Shown: piece after piece, positions 17,355-25,773 of the stretch
Layout: the number at the start of each line of letters is the position of its first letter
Numbering within the stretch: position 1 is the first letter of the stretch
Origin: Collimonas arenae
GTDB taxonomy: Bacteria > Pseudomonadota > Gammaproteobacteria > Burkholderiales > Burkholderiaceae_D
Length of the DNA: 64,000 nt
Assembly: GCF_000786695.1 (NCBI RefSeq)
Contig: NZ_CP009962.1
Span: 3,348,001 to 3,412,000 of the forward strand
Direction: 5' to 3'
Position numbers and translations under genes: made by a program
The notes under the pieces: generated by a model
What the model saw: only the letters and a program-made list of their open reading frames with translations
Databases searched by the model: none
What the model was told of the DNA's origin: nothing

Positions 17355-18916
17355 CAGCTGCCGCTGCCGCCGGCGCCGATAATACGTCGCCGCCGGTAAT
17401 CAACCGCACCATGATCACTCTGGCGATCATGGTAGCGACCATCATGCAGACGCTGGACAGCACTATCGCCAACGTTGCACTGCCGCATATGCAGGGCAGC
17501 CTGTCTGCCTCGCAGGACCAGATCACCTGGGTCCTCACTTCCTATATCGTCGCGGCCGCCATCGCCACGCCGCTGACCGGCTGGCTATGCGACCGTTTCG
17601 GCCAGCGTAATGTGTTTCTTACATCGATTCTTGGCTTTACCCTGGCTTCCGCCTTTTGCGGGATGTCGATGTCGCTGACCGAAATCGTCGCCGCGCGTCT
17701 GTTGCAAGGCGTGTTCGGCGCTGCCTTGGTGCCGCTGTCGCAGGCGGTCCTGCTGGATATCAACCCGCGGGAAAAACAAGGGTCTGCGATGGCGGTGTGG
17801 GGCATGGGCGTGATGGTCGGCCCGATCCTGGGGCCAACGCTGGGCGGATGGCTGACCGATAGCTACAACTGGCGCTGGGTGTTTTTCATCAACATGCCGA
17901 TCGGGGCGCTGGCGTTCTACGGCGTCTGGCGTTATATCCGCAACATACCCGGCGCGCGCTCGCTGCGCTTTGACATGTTCGGCTTCGGCACCCTCAGCCT
18001 GGCGATCGGCGCCTTGCAGCTGCTGCTAGACCGTGGCGCGCAAAACGACTGGTTCAATTCCCTCGAAACCTGGATCGAGGCCATCGTTTTCGGACTCAGC
18101 CTGGCCTACTTCGTGGCGCATACGGCATTCTCTCCAGCCGGAAAATCGTTCTTCAACTATCGCCTTCTCAAAAATTCGAATTTCGTCGGCGGCCTGTTGT
18201 TCATCTTCATCGTCGGCGCCGTGCTGTACGCCACCCGGGCATTGACGCCGCCGATGCTGCAAAACCTGATGGGCTATCCGGTCGCCACCACCGGCCTGGT
18301 GACAGCGCCCAGCGGCATCGGCACCATGGTGGCGATGCTGCTGGTGGGGCGCATGGTAGGCAAAGTCGATTTGCGCCTGCTGTTGCTGACCGGCTTTCTG
18401 GTGGCGGCGTTTTCACTCTGGCAAATGACCCGATACACACTGGTGCTCGGCGAATCCGACATCATCTGGCCCGGCCTGATCCAGGGCGTCGGCCTCGGCC
18501 TGATCTTCGTGCCGTTGAGCGCGGCATCGTTCGCCACGCTGGAGCCATCCATGCGCGCCGACGGCACGGCGATCTATAGCCTGGTGCGCAATATCGGCAG
18601 CAGCATCGGCATTTCGCTGGTGCAAACCCTGCTGGTGCGGAACACCCAGATCGCCCATGCGGCGATTGGCGAACAGATCAACAATGCCAATCCGGCGCTG
18701 CAGGACGCCGCTGTGCAATCCGCTTACAACCTCAATCTCGACAGCGGCATTGCCGCACTCAATGTGGAAGTCACGCGGCAGGCATCGATGATGGCTTATC
18801 TGGACGACTTCAAGCTGATGCTGATCCTGACGCTGGCGGTAATCCCGTTGCTGTTGCTGCTCCGCCCGCCAGGCAAGAACAAGAAGATCGAAGTCGACCA
18901 TGCGGCGATGGAATAG
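17351..18916 (+). CDS. DHA2-family (EmrB/QacA) drug:proton antiporter
   Basis: A 521-residue major facilitator protein with about 14 membrane helices. Motif A-like WLCDRFGQRNVFLTS follows helix 2, and the antiporter motif C region GMGVMVGPILGPTLGGWLTD and the D1 motif LDSTIANVALPHMQG are all present. These mark the EmrB branch. With the membrane fusion protein and outer membrane factor downstream it would form an envelope-spanning pump for hydrophobic toxicants. Antibiotic export is a family expectation, not shown by the sequence. Confidence 0.93.
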   Translation: MTAAAAAGADNTSPPVINRTMITLAIMVATIMQTLDSTIANVALPHMQGSLSASQDQITWVLTSYIVAAAIATPLTGWLCDRFGQRNVFLTSILGFTLASAFCGMSMSLTEIVAARLLQGVFGAALVPLSQAVLLDINPREKQGSAMAVWGMGVMVGPILGPTLGGWLTDSYNWRWVFFINMPIGALAFYGVWRYIRNIPGARSLRFDMFGFGTLSLAIGALQLLLDRGAQNDWFNSLETWIEAIVFGLSLAYFVAHTAFSPAGKSFFNYRLLKNSNFVGGLLFIFIVGAVLYATRALTPPMLQNLMGYPVATTGLVTAPSGIGTMVAMLLVGRMVGKVDLRLLLLTGFLVAAFSLWQMTRYTLVLGESDIIWPGLIQGVGLGLIFVPLSAASFATLEPSMRADGTAIYSLVRNIGSSIGISLVQTLLVRNTQIAHAAIGEQINNANPALQDAAVQSAYNLNLDSGIAALNVEVTRQASMMAYLDDFKLMLILTLAVIPLLLLLRPPGKNKKIEVDHAAME

Positions 18917-19012
18917 GTGAGGCGTCTGTCCGCCTCTTATTTGTCACTTCATTTGCCATGCCACTTGCCACATTCTCAATCAATACAGTCAACCAGAATT
19001 AACAGGCCAACC

Positions 19013-20497
19013 ATGTTTCCTTCATCTCCATCGCGCCTTACCGCCTGCGCCGTCGCGCTGCTGGCTTGTCTGGCCGGCTGTGCGCCAATGCCCCCGGCGC
19101 AGCAACCGTTGCCGCAACGCGACCTGGCAGGCGCCCAATTGTCTGCCTCGATTCATCTGGCGCGAGAAGGCTGGCCAGATGCAAGATGGTGGTCAGCTTT
19201 CGGCGATCCGCAACTCGACGCCTTGATGGCGCAAGCATTGCAAGCGGCGCCTACCTTGCAGGTGGCGGCGAGCCGCATCGATGCCGCGCGATCGACCTTG
19301 CAACAGCAGCATGCCGCAGATGGCTTCGGGGTCGATCTGAACGCCGCGACGAATCGTCAACGTTACTCAAGCAACGGCCTGTTCCCCGCTCCGATCGGCG
19401 GCAGCATCTACAACGAAACTACGCTGCAGGCGCAAGCCAGCTACGACTTCGACTGGTGGGGCTTGCATCGCGCTCAGATCGCAGCAGCATTGGGTGAAGT
19501 CAACGCCCGCAAAGCCGACTACGCCCAGGCCGAACGCAGTCTGAGTGCGGCCGTGGCGGGGAGCTATTTCAATTTACAGGATGAATGGGCGCGCCTGGAT
19601 AGCGTGCGCAAACTGATCGGCGTGCAAGAAACACTGCTGCAAGACAGCAAGCGCCGCGTCGCACAGGGACTGGCGTCTATCGACCTGCAACATCGGGCAG
19701 ATGCGTCGCTGGCCGACAGCAGGCGGCTTGCGGCCGACCTGGATGCGCAAGCCAGTCGCGAGCGCGAGGCCCTGCGGGCGTTGTTAGGCGACAATGGCGA
19801 CGCCCTCGCCGACCTGAAACCACGCCCGCTGCCCGACGTGGCGGCCAGCCTGCCGTCGACGCTGGGAATGGAATTGCTGGCACGACGCGCAGACCTGCAA
19901 GCTGCGCGCTGGCGGGTAGAAGCCTCGCTCAGCCGCATCGATGCCGCGCGGGCTGCGTTCTATCCCGATATCAACCTGAAAGCGTTTTTTGGCGTCGACA
20001 GCCTCGCCTTGGGTGATCTGCTGACGGCCGGCAGCCGCACCTTTTTCGTCGGTCCCGCACTGAGCCTACCCTTGTTTGACAGCGGCCGGCTGCAAGCGCG
20101 GCTTGGTGCGGAACGGGTGGCGCACGATGGCATGATTGCCGACTACAACCAGGCTGTGGTCAATGCCGTGCGCGATGTCGCGCAGGAAGGCGCCACCCTT
20201 CAGGGTCTGGAGCACCAGCTAACGCAGCAAGCACAGATGGAACAGGCCGCCAGCGCATTGCTTGGCAGCGCCCAACGCAAGTTCGACCATGGCTTGACGG
20301 ACCGCGCCAGCGTACTCGACGCGCAAACCGGACTGTTGCGCCAGCAAGAGTCCGGCTTGCAACTGCGCGGACGACAGCTGCAGACCGAAATAGCGCTGAC
20401 CAAGGCGCTGGGCGGGGGCTTTCGCCAGGAGCCGTCGCAGCCTCCAGTGACAGCGTTAGCAACACCGCTGGCGCCAGGCCAGACGCAGACGCAATGA
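19013..20497 (+). CDS. Outer membrane efflux lipoprotein (NodT/OprM type)
   Basis: A 494-residue TolC-like channel subunit. Lipobox LLACLAGC gives a lipidated N-terminal Cys. Two OEP repeats are visible, each with long amphipathic helices (for example QALQAAPTLQVAASRIDAAR and RRADLQAARWRVEASLSRID) and the DFDWWG and GPALSLPLFDSGR strand motifs. ATG 19013 begins the signal peptide; the in-frame GTG directly after the previous stop is disfavoured. It lies between the pump and its adaptor in the operon, a common order for EmrAB-type systems. Confidence 0.92.
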   Translation: MFPSSPSRLTACAVALLACLAGCAPMPPAQQPLPQRDLAGAQLSASIHLAREGWPDARWWSAFGDPQLDALMAQALQAAPTLQVAASRIDAARSTLQQQHAADGFGVDLNAATNRQRYSSNGLFPAPIGGSIYNETTLQAQASYDFDWWGLHRAQIAAALGEVNARKADYAQAERSLSAAVAGSYFNLQDEWARLDSVRKLIGVQETLLQDSKRRVAQGLASIDLQHRADASLADSRRLAADLDAQASREREALRALLGDNGDALADLKPRPLPDVAASLPSTLGMELLARRADLQAARWRVEASLSRIDAARAAFYPDINLKAFFGVDSLALGDLLTAGSRTFFVGPALSLPLFDSGRLQARLGAERVAHDGMIADYNQAVVNAVRDVAQEGATLQGLEHQLTQQAQMEQAASALLGSAQRKFDHGLTDRASVLDAQTGLLRQQESGLQLRGRQLQTEIALTKALGGGFRQEPSQPPVTALATPLAPGQTQTQ

Positions 20498-20540
20498 TGC
20501 GGCTTTCAATTTATTTGCCTTTTCCCAGACCGGACCTATC

Positions 20541-21698
20541 ATGACCACCGAACCAGAAATCAATCGCTTACGCAACAAACGCACACTGGCCCTGATGGCT
20601 ATCAGCGTGCTGTTCGTGGTTGGCGTCATTGCTTATTCACTCTATTATTTCCTGGTGCTATCGCAACGCGAGGAAACCGACAATGCCTATGTTGGCGGCA
20701 ACCAGGTGACGCTGGCGGCGCAAGTCACCGGCAACGTGCAACAGATCGGCGCTGATGAAACGCAACTGGTGCAAGCCGGCGCGCAGGTGGTGACGCTCGA
20801 TCCCACCGATGCGCAACTGAACTTGCAGCAGGCTGAAGCGCGGTTGGGCAATATCGTGCGCCAGCAGCGTGAGCACTATGCCGACGTTGCTCAATATGAT
20901 GCGCTGGTAAGCCAACGCCAATTGGCCGTGACGCGCGCTGCCGACGACCTGGCGCGTCGCCTGCCGCTGGCGACCGACCACACGCTGTCGGGAGAAGACG
21001 TCGACCATGCCAGGCAAACGCTGGCAGACGCCAAGGCCGCCGCCGAAGTCGCGGCCAGGCAAGCTGAGGCCGCCCGTGCAGCGACTGCCGGCGTGGTCAT
21101 CGCGAAGAATCCGGCAATCCTCGCGGCCAAGGCTGATTTCAGCGAGGCGTGGCTAGCAGTACGACGCAACGCGATCCTGGCGCCGGTCTCGGGTTATGTC
21201 GCCAAACGCAGCGTACAGGTCGGCGCCAGGATAACCCCCGGCATGGCGCTGATGTCGATCGTACCGCTTGATCAATTGTGGGTCGACGCCAACTTCAAGG
21301 AATCGGAGCTGAAAAACATCCGCCTCGGCCAGGCCGCAACGATCGAAGCGGATATCTATGGCGGCAAGGTAACCTACCACGGCAAGGTGGTTGGCCTCTC
21401 GGCTGGCACCGGCAGCGCCTTCTCGCTGCTGCCGGCGCAGAACGCCAACGGCAACTGGATCAAGGTGGTGCAACGCCTGCCGGTGCGAATCGCGCTCAAC
21501 CCCGATGAACTGAAGGCCCATCCCTTGCGCATCGGCCTGTCGACAACGGTGACTGTAGATACCCATAACCGCAATGGCGTCATCCTGGGCGAGGCCATGC
21601 CGGGCCAGCCGGTATACTCCACGCTCGCCCTGCATCAGCCGATGCAAGAAGCCGATGCATTGGCGGACAAAATCGTTGCGCAGAATTTGATTCGATAA
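20541..21698 (+). CDS. EmrA/HlyD-family membrane fusion protein
   Basis: A 385-residue periplasmic adaptor. It has a short cytoplasmic N-terminus, one membrane anchor at about residues 15-36 (LMAISVLFVVGVIAYSLYYF), then the split lipoyl domain (TDNAYVGGNQVTLAAQVTGN ... ILAPVSGYVAKRSVQVGARI) around a coiled-coil hairpin rich in Ala, Gln and Arg. The beta barrel follows (LWVDANFKESELKNIRLGQ). It is the last gene of the marR-emrB-OMF-emrA operon and should link the pump to the outer membrane channel. Confidence 0.93.
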   Translation: MTTEPEINRLRNKRTLALMAISVLFVVGVIAYSLYYFLVLSQREETDNAYVGGNQVTLAAQVTGNVQQIGADETQLVQAGAQVVTLDPTDAQLNLQQAEARLGNIVRQQREHYADVAQYDALVSQRQLAVTRAADDLARRLPLATDHTLSGEDVDHARQTLADAKAAAEVAARQAEAARAATAGVVIAKNPAILAAKADFSEAWLAVRRNAILAPVSGYVAKRSVQVGARITPGMALMSIVPLDQLWVDANFKESELKNIRLGQAATIEADIYGGKVTYHGKVVGLSAGTGSAFSLLPAQNANGNWIKVVQRLPVRIALNPDELKAHPLRIGLSTTVTVDTHNRNGVILGEAMPGQPVYSTLALHQPMQEADALADKIVAQNLIR

Positions 21699-21860
21699 TC
21701 GGCATCAGGGCAGATTCGCGGCGCACGCAAAAACGCTGATATTGGCGGACTTTTCTGCGGCAGCTTTTTGCGACCAGCCTTGAAAGTGCTTTCCTCGCGA
21801 TGACGCCCCCCGGACCATCAAGCAAGCTAGGTAGCACCGCGTGCAGCAAACGCAACGAAA

Positions 21861-21886
21861 AAAGCCGGCTCGCAAGAGCCGGCTTT
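21861..21886 (-). terminator. Intrinsic terminator of the chitinase gene
   Basis: AAAGCCGGCT and AGCCGGCTTT form a 10-bp perfect stem with a six-base loop, 24 bp after the chitinase stop codon. On the minus strand the stem runs into a T-rich stretch, as expected for a rho-independent terminator. It may also act on the convergent efflux operon. Confidence 0.85.
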
Positions 21887-21909
21887 CTTACCGCGCGATC
21901 AACAGCGGA

Positions 21910-23238
21910 TCAGAGACCGAGATCCGAGATGAAACGGTTGGTATAGGTCAGGCCGGTATCGCGGTCAAACGACCAGTGATGCAGACCGGCGATGCCGTTG
22001 GCCTTGCTCCAGGCCGACAAGGTATCGGTGTCGGCAACGGTGAAGGTTTCGCCTGGGGTATCGTTGGCGCCGATCATTGGCGTCAACTCGATCTGGCTAT
22101 ATGGCACATTGTAAAAGCCGCGGAAGTCCATTGCGGCCTGGATAGCCGACTGCCCCATTTCGCAAACGCCGCCGCTGATCACGCAATTGGCGGCTGTGGC
22201 TGCGCCGTAGTCCATCGTCATCAGGTTGACGTAGTAGTTCTTGAGGCCGGCGGCTTGAATCGCCTGCATCACCGTGATTCCCATTGAACCGAGCGGATTA
22301 GGCGACGCCGATCCCATGTCCACCGCAACCGACGAACCGCTCTGGCTGGTGGCCAGCGTCGCAATGGTGAAGCTGAAGCGCAGGTTTGGATACTTGACCT
22401 GTGCAGCCTGGACCCGGGCGATCAGATTGTTGATGTCGGATTGGCTTTGGCCGTTCTCGATATCGAAATCGATGCCGACCAGGTTGGCCGAGCTATAGCG
22501 GTTGATGAAAGCGTCGAAGCTGGCATCCGACGTACAGGTGAACGAGCCCGCCGCCCCGCCGGTGGAAATGATGTATTTCTTGCCGGCAGAAACGAAAGAC
22601 TGCACGTTGGTCGCAATCATCGCCGGCGTGATGCCAGCCCAGGTCTCGTTGCTGCAGTCGCCGGTGGCAAACGCCCATGTCAGCACGTTGTTTTTCGCTG
22701 GCATGGCGGTCGTGACTGGCAAAGAGGTCCCGGTTGCCGTGCTTTGCATGGCGCCGGTGTTCCAGTTGGCGTCGGCTGTGACGTCCTTGTAGGCGCTGAA
22801 CACAAATCCTGGCGTTGGAGTCGGTGTGGGTGTAGGTGTAGGCGTTGGAGTTGGAGTTGGAGTTGGAGTCGGTGTTGGCGTTGGGGTCGGTGTTGGAGTC
22901 GGCGTCGGCGTCGGCGTCGGCGTTGGCGTCGGAGTACAGGCGCCGTCGGAGGTCCACGGTTGTCCGCTGCCGCTGCCGCCATTATTGGTGGATGGGTTAT
23001 TCCCTTGCGTCCACCAGTTTGCCGTGTAGTTCACACTGCTGTAGCTGGCGATATTGCCACCGGTGTAGACAGCCGAGGCGCTCCACGCTGCGGCGCAAAC
23101 CGGCACGCTCGATTTCGACGAAGCGGATACCTGCTTCAGGCTGGAAGCAGCAGCGCCCGATGAACCGCCATCGCTACAGCCGGCCAACAAGCCACCGATC
23201 ATTCCCAGCAACAAGGCACTACATAATTTTGTTCTCAT
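21910..23238 (-). CDS. GH18 chitinase lipoprotein with CBM5/12 and (Thr-Pro)n linker
   Basis: A 442-residue exported lipoprotein (lipobox LLAGC, Cys21). A type-3 chitin-binding module follows ([24 protein letters not shown]), then a linker of more than twenty Thr-Pro repeats and a GH18 catalytic barrel. The active-site motif is VGIDFDIEN with general acid Glu261. ATGAPA-like SxGG (STGGAAGSF) and the late YDW-type aromatic ([10 protein letters not shown]) are also seen. GAGGAGAAG precedes ATG 23238. It hydrolyses chitin at the cell surface or after release. The first 100 residues and the promoter are near copies of those of the lipoprotein at 7245. Confidence 0.93.
   Translation of the reverse strand: MRTKLCSALLLGMIGGLLAGCSDGGSSGAAASSLKQVSASSKSSVPVCAAAWSASAVYTGGNIASYSSVNYTANWWTQGNNPSTNNGGSGSGQPWTSDGACTPTPTPTPTPTPTPTPTPTPTPTPTPTPTPTPTPTPTPTPTPGFVFSAYKDVTADANWNTGAMQSTATGTSLPVTTAMPAKNNVLTWAFATGDCSNETWAGITPAMIATNVQSFVSAGKKYIISTGGAAGSFTCTSDASFDAFINRYSSANLVGIDFDIENGQSQSDINNLIARVQAAQVKYPNLRFSFTIATLATSQSGSSVAVDMGSASPNPLGSMGITVMQAIQAAGLKNYYVNLMTMDYGAATAANCVISGGVCEMGQSAIQAAMDFRGFYNVPYSQIELTPMIGANDTPGETFTVADTDTLSAWSKANGIAGLHHWSFDRDTGLTYTNRFISDLGL
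22811..22933. repeat. Degenerate 6-bp tandem repeat encoding the (Thr-Pro)n linker
   Basis: About twenty hexamer units (GGNGTN on the plus strand) encode the Thr-Pro linker of the chitinase. Third codon positions vary, so selection seems to act on the peptide. Slippage by whole units would change linker length without breaking the frame. Confidence 0.85.
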
Positions 23239-23349
23239 GCGCCACTTCTCCTCTATCAATTGATAATGTGCGAAAAGCAAGTCGATCCGACCTGTGCCTG
23301 CGCACTCCCTAAGCCGAGTCCGATCATGTTCAAACTCGCGGCTGAACTG

Positions 23350-23417
23350 AGAATGGAGTCCTGAAAAATCAACGTCAAGTGGTTTAAAAGTATTCCCCGG
23401 GAAGCAATACCAGTTGC
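23350..23417 (-). promoter_or_regulatory. Promoter and proximal operators of the chitinase gene
   Basis: On the minus strand: GCAACTGGTATTGC (23404-23417), AAACCACTT (23377-23385) overlapping a -35 TTGACG (23373-23378), a 17-bp spacer, and a weak -10 CATTCT (23350-23355). Order, sequence and spacing match 7110-7177. The first word is flanked by GCAA/TTGC arms. Confidence 0.65.
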
Positions 23418-23594
23418 ATCAGGCGCGGAATTTCAGATCGGGAAATTCTATGATTTTTGAAATCAGAAAGAAAATTTCACGCAGATTTTAATTCCATTCG
23501 GCAATATAAATCACTCAAAAACTGCCTCTTCTTCCATTCACGGAAAGTGCAGTTCGGCACACACAGCAAATCCGCAGAAAAAAGTGTGACAATC

Positions 23595-23611
23595 GGTGCG
23601 ATACCACTTTT
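23595..23611 (-). promoter_or_regulatory. Distal operator of the chitinase gene
   Basis: On the minus strand this reads AAAAGTGGTATCGCACC, one base different from 6913-6929. It lies 194 bp upstream of the proximal GCAACTGGTAT word; the corresponding distance at the other gene is 197 bp. This suggests a two-site, possibly looping, control region. Confidence 0.6.
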
Positions 23612-23845
23612 ACAGATGTATGTATGTGGTCTTAGATATGCAAAAACCATTTTTGCTAATTCGCTGCGCAAATTTGCAAAAAAAAACGAAAAACAAACGA
23701 AAAACAAGCGGAAAAAACAGATTAGGCCAGGGACAACGCCAGAACGACGCTCGACAAGATGTTTTCACGATCTCAGGCGACGATTGCGCAAACCGGCCGT
23801 AACCGCCATAGCGTCAAGCCAGACGGCATGATTGCCGATACAAGC

Positions 23846-24883
23846 TTACAACTCGTCGTAGGTTGAATAGAAAGCGCTGAAATTGTTATCCGGCTGGAAG
23901 TTAATCAGCGACACCGTGACGCCTGCCTCCATTCCTTCTACATAGTGCCAGCAGCCTACAGGGAGAAACAGCAATTCGCCTGCATCCAGTTCGCACTCGA
24001 GCAACTGCACGTTGCGCATCAGCGGAAAACGCTCGTAGTCGATGGCGCTGCCGTCGACCGCCGTATAGCAATGATGGTGGTTATATACGTAGGCCAGTTC
24101 GCAGGCGGGAATCAGCTTGATGCGCTTGCGGCCGATCACCTGCGCCATGAAGTTATTGGTCAGGTCGTGATGAAATGGAGTACGCGTGCCTTTCGGGCCT
24201 AACCAGAGAAACCCGTCATCCGCCGATTCCGGATTGAGATATTCCGGCAGGCGTCCGATGTCTTGCCACAATTCCGCCAAGGCCTGGCGATTGGCAGAAG
24301 AATTATTGGCCGTCATGTAGAAATCGTTACTCTCCGGCGCATGTTGAATCATGTCCAGATAGTCGCCCAAAGGCATCTTCGACTTGTGCTGAGTGGAATT
24401 GATTTCGTAGTTGGCGTCTTGCGAACGCCCGGTCTGCACTTCGACTTCACGCTCTCCGAAATGCGCGCGAAAGAAATCGAAATTCCATTTCGTCAGCGCC
24501 GGCCAGTCGTCCAGCATGCCGGTAATGATCACCGGTTTGTTTAACAGATAATACTGGCGATAGAATTCGTCGCGCGACAAGCGATGGCGGCGCTCCACCA
24601 CGCTGCTGCCGGCAGTTTGCCGATTGAGAGTGCGGTAAATGTCGAGCACCCAGTCATGTTTCTTCAGGCGGCTCTTGAGACGTTGGCCTGCCTGGCGCGC
24701 GCCCAGCAGGTAGGGATTGGCCAGCGCCGCTTGCACTTCGCTTTGGGCCTCTTGCGCAGCCACGCCTTGCGAGACCAGGACGTTGAACAAATCTTGCGGA
24801 TTGGCGTCGAGCGCGAGATTTTCTCCTATCCACCGCCGCCAGTCGTCGTTGATGATGCTTGCACTGCGCTTGAGCTGCGCCAT
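23846..24883 (-). CDS. Cupin_8/JmjC-like Fe(II)/2-oxoglutarate-dependent oxygenase family protein
   Basis: A 345-residue cytoplasmic protein. The N-terminal 110 residues are helical and charged. The C-terminal half is a JmjC-like cupin with the iron site HxD in PFHHDLTNN and the distal His in VGCWHYVEG. KPVIITGMLDDWPA is the typical entry to the cupin_8 domain. Relatives hydroxylate proteins or small molecules, and some act as receptors only. The substrate is unknown and no operon partner is adjacent. I start at ATG 24883 (GGAGAG upstream). The reading frame stays open upstream, but that stretch has no family features. Confidence 0.82.
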   Translation of the reverse strand: MAQLKRSASIINDDWRRWIGENLALDANPQDLFNVLVSQGVAAQEAQSEVQAALANPYLLGARQAGQRLKSRLKKHDWVLDIYRTLNRQTAGSSVVERRHRLSRDEFYRQYYLLNKPVIITGMLDDWPALTKWNFDFFRAHFGEREVEVQTGRSQDANYEINSTQHKSKMPLGDYLDMIQHAPESNDFYMTANNSSANRQALAELWQDIGRLPEYLNPESADDGFLWLGPKGTRTPFHHDLTNNFMAQVIGRKRIKLIPACELAYVYNHHHCYTAVDGSAIDYERFPLMRNVQLLECELDAGELLFLPVGCWHYVEGMEAGVTVSLINFQPDNNFSAFYSTYDEL

Positions 24884-25076
24884 GAATTCTCTCCGGGTTG
24901 CCTTGGATTGTAGTAGGCAACATTGGAATAAAGCGCGGGGAATTGCAAGTGGTTTTGATTTTTGGTCAAGGACGCCGCAGCGGCGCTGGCGCAATCCTTC
25001 AGTGGTATTGATCGCGCCCACCCTAGCCACGGTCCGCCAATGCGGCGATAATCGCAAAAAACTGCGGAATCCTACA

Positions 25077-25745
25077 ATGCCAGTATCAAGCAAGCAATTC
25101 CAGCCACCAGCCCAATCCCAAGATATTGTCGTCGCCTTTGATTTTGACGGCACCATCAGCACGTCGGACAGCTTGCGCGATTTTGTGCGCCATGCAGTCG
25201 GCCCTGGCCGCTTTACCCTCGGACTGATCAGCGCCTCTCCCTGGTTGCTAGGGATGCTGCTGGGCCTATGCGACCGGGCCTCCGCCAAAGCCCGTTTCCT
25301 TGCCGTGACGCTGGCCGGCACCACGCAACCGGCGCTGGAAGAGATGGCAAGACACTATGCAGAAACAAGATTGCCCTTGCTGGTCCGCCCTGACATGGCG
25401 GCAAGAATTCGCGAGCATCGACAGCGCGGCCACCGGCTGGTCCTGGTCAGCGCATCGCCGGCGCTGTATCTGAAATATTGGGCATCGAGCGCAGGCTTCG
25501 ATACCGTACTCGCCACCGAACTGGAGTTTCGCGATGGCCGTTTCACCGGACGCCTGGCCTCGCCGAATTGCTGGGGGCCGCAAAAAGTGCAGCGGCTGCA
25601 ACAGTGGTTTGGCGACAACCCGCCGCATTCGTTATACGCGTACGGCGACAGCCGTGGCGACCGTGAAATGCTTGCGCTCGCCGATCATGCGTGGCTGCGA
25701 GGCTCCATTGTCATGCCGCAGATCGACGCATGGCCGGCGCACTGA
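25077..25745 (+). CDS. HAD-superfamily IB phosphatase (SerB/phosphoserine phosphatase-like)
   Basis: A 222-residue hydrolase with all HAD motifs. Motif I is VVAFDFDGTIS (nucleophile and acid Asp). A helical cap contains the ISASPWLLGMLLGL segment. Motif II is LVLVSASPALYLKYWA, followed by Lys in GPQKVQRL and the acidic motif IV YGDSRGDREMLALAD. This subfamily (HAD-IB, with SerB and acyl phosphatases) dephosphorylates small metabolites or lipids. The substrate here is unknown. It is divergent from the cupin gene with about 190 bp between, and converges on kup. Confidence 0.88.
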   Translation: MPVSSKQFQPPAQSQDIVVAFDFDGTISTSDSLRDFVRHAVGPGRFTLGLISASPWLLGMLLGLCDRASAKARFLAVTLAGTTQPALEEMARHYAETRLPLLVRPDMAARIREHRQRGHRLVLVSASPALYLKYWASSAGFDTVLATELEFRDGRFTGRLASPNCWGPQKVQRLQQWFGDNPPHSLYAYGDSRGDREMLALADHAWLRGSIVMPQIDAWPAH

Positions 25746-25773
25746 ACACACTCCCCCTGCGGACGATACGCCA

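Larger units (their letters stand above)
23239..23845. other. Chitinase upstream region, AT-rich, without a gene
   Basis: These 607 bases hold no convincing gene; the open frames in the AT-rich part have Lys/Arg-rich, low-complexity translations. They contain the chitinase leader and promoter, the proximal and distal operator words, and a run of four A-tracts (23678-23717) spaced about 9-12 bp apart that should bend the DNA. The far end reaches the stop of the cupin gene. Confidence 0.6.

Noticed and set aside
22811..22933. Possible CRISPR-like or satellite array
   Set aside because: The period is 6 bp with no spacers, and it is in frame as the Thr-Pro linker of the chitinase.
23457..23831. 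Small Lys/Arg-rich protein in the AT-rich region upstream of the chitinase
   Set aside because: Low-complexity translation (KKNEKQTKNKRKK), no good ribosome site, and it runs across phased A-tracts and the distal operator.
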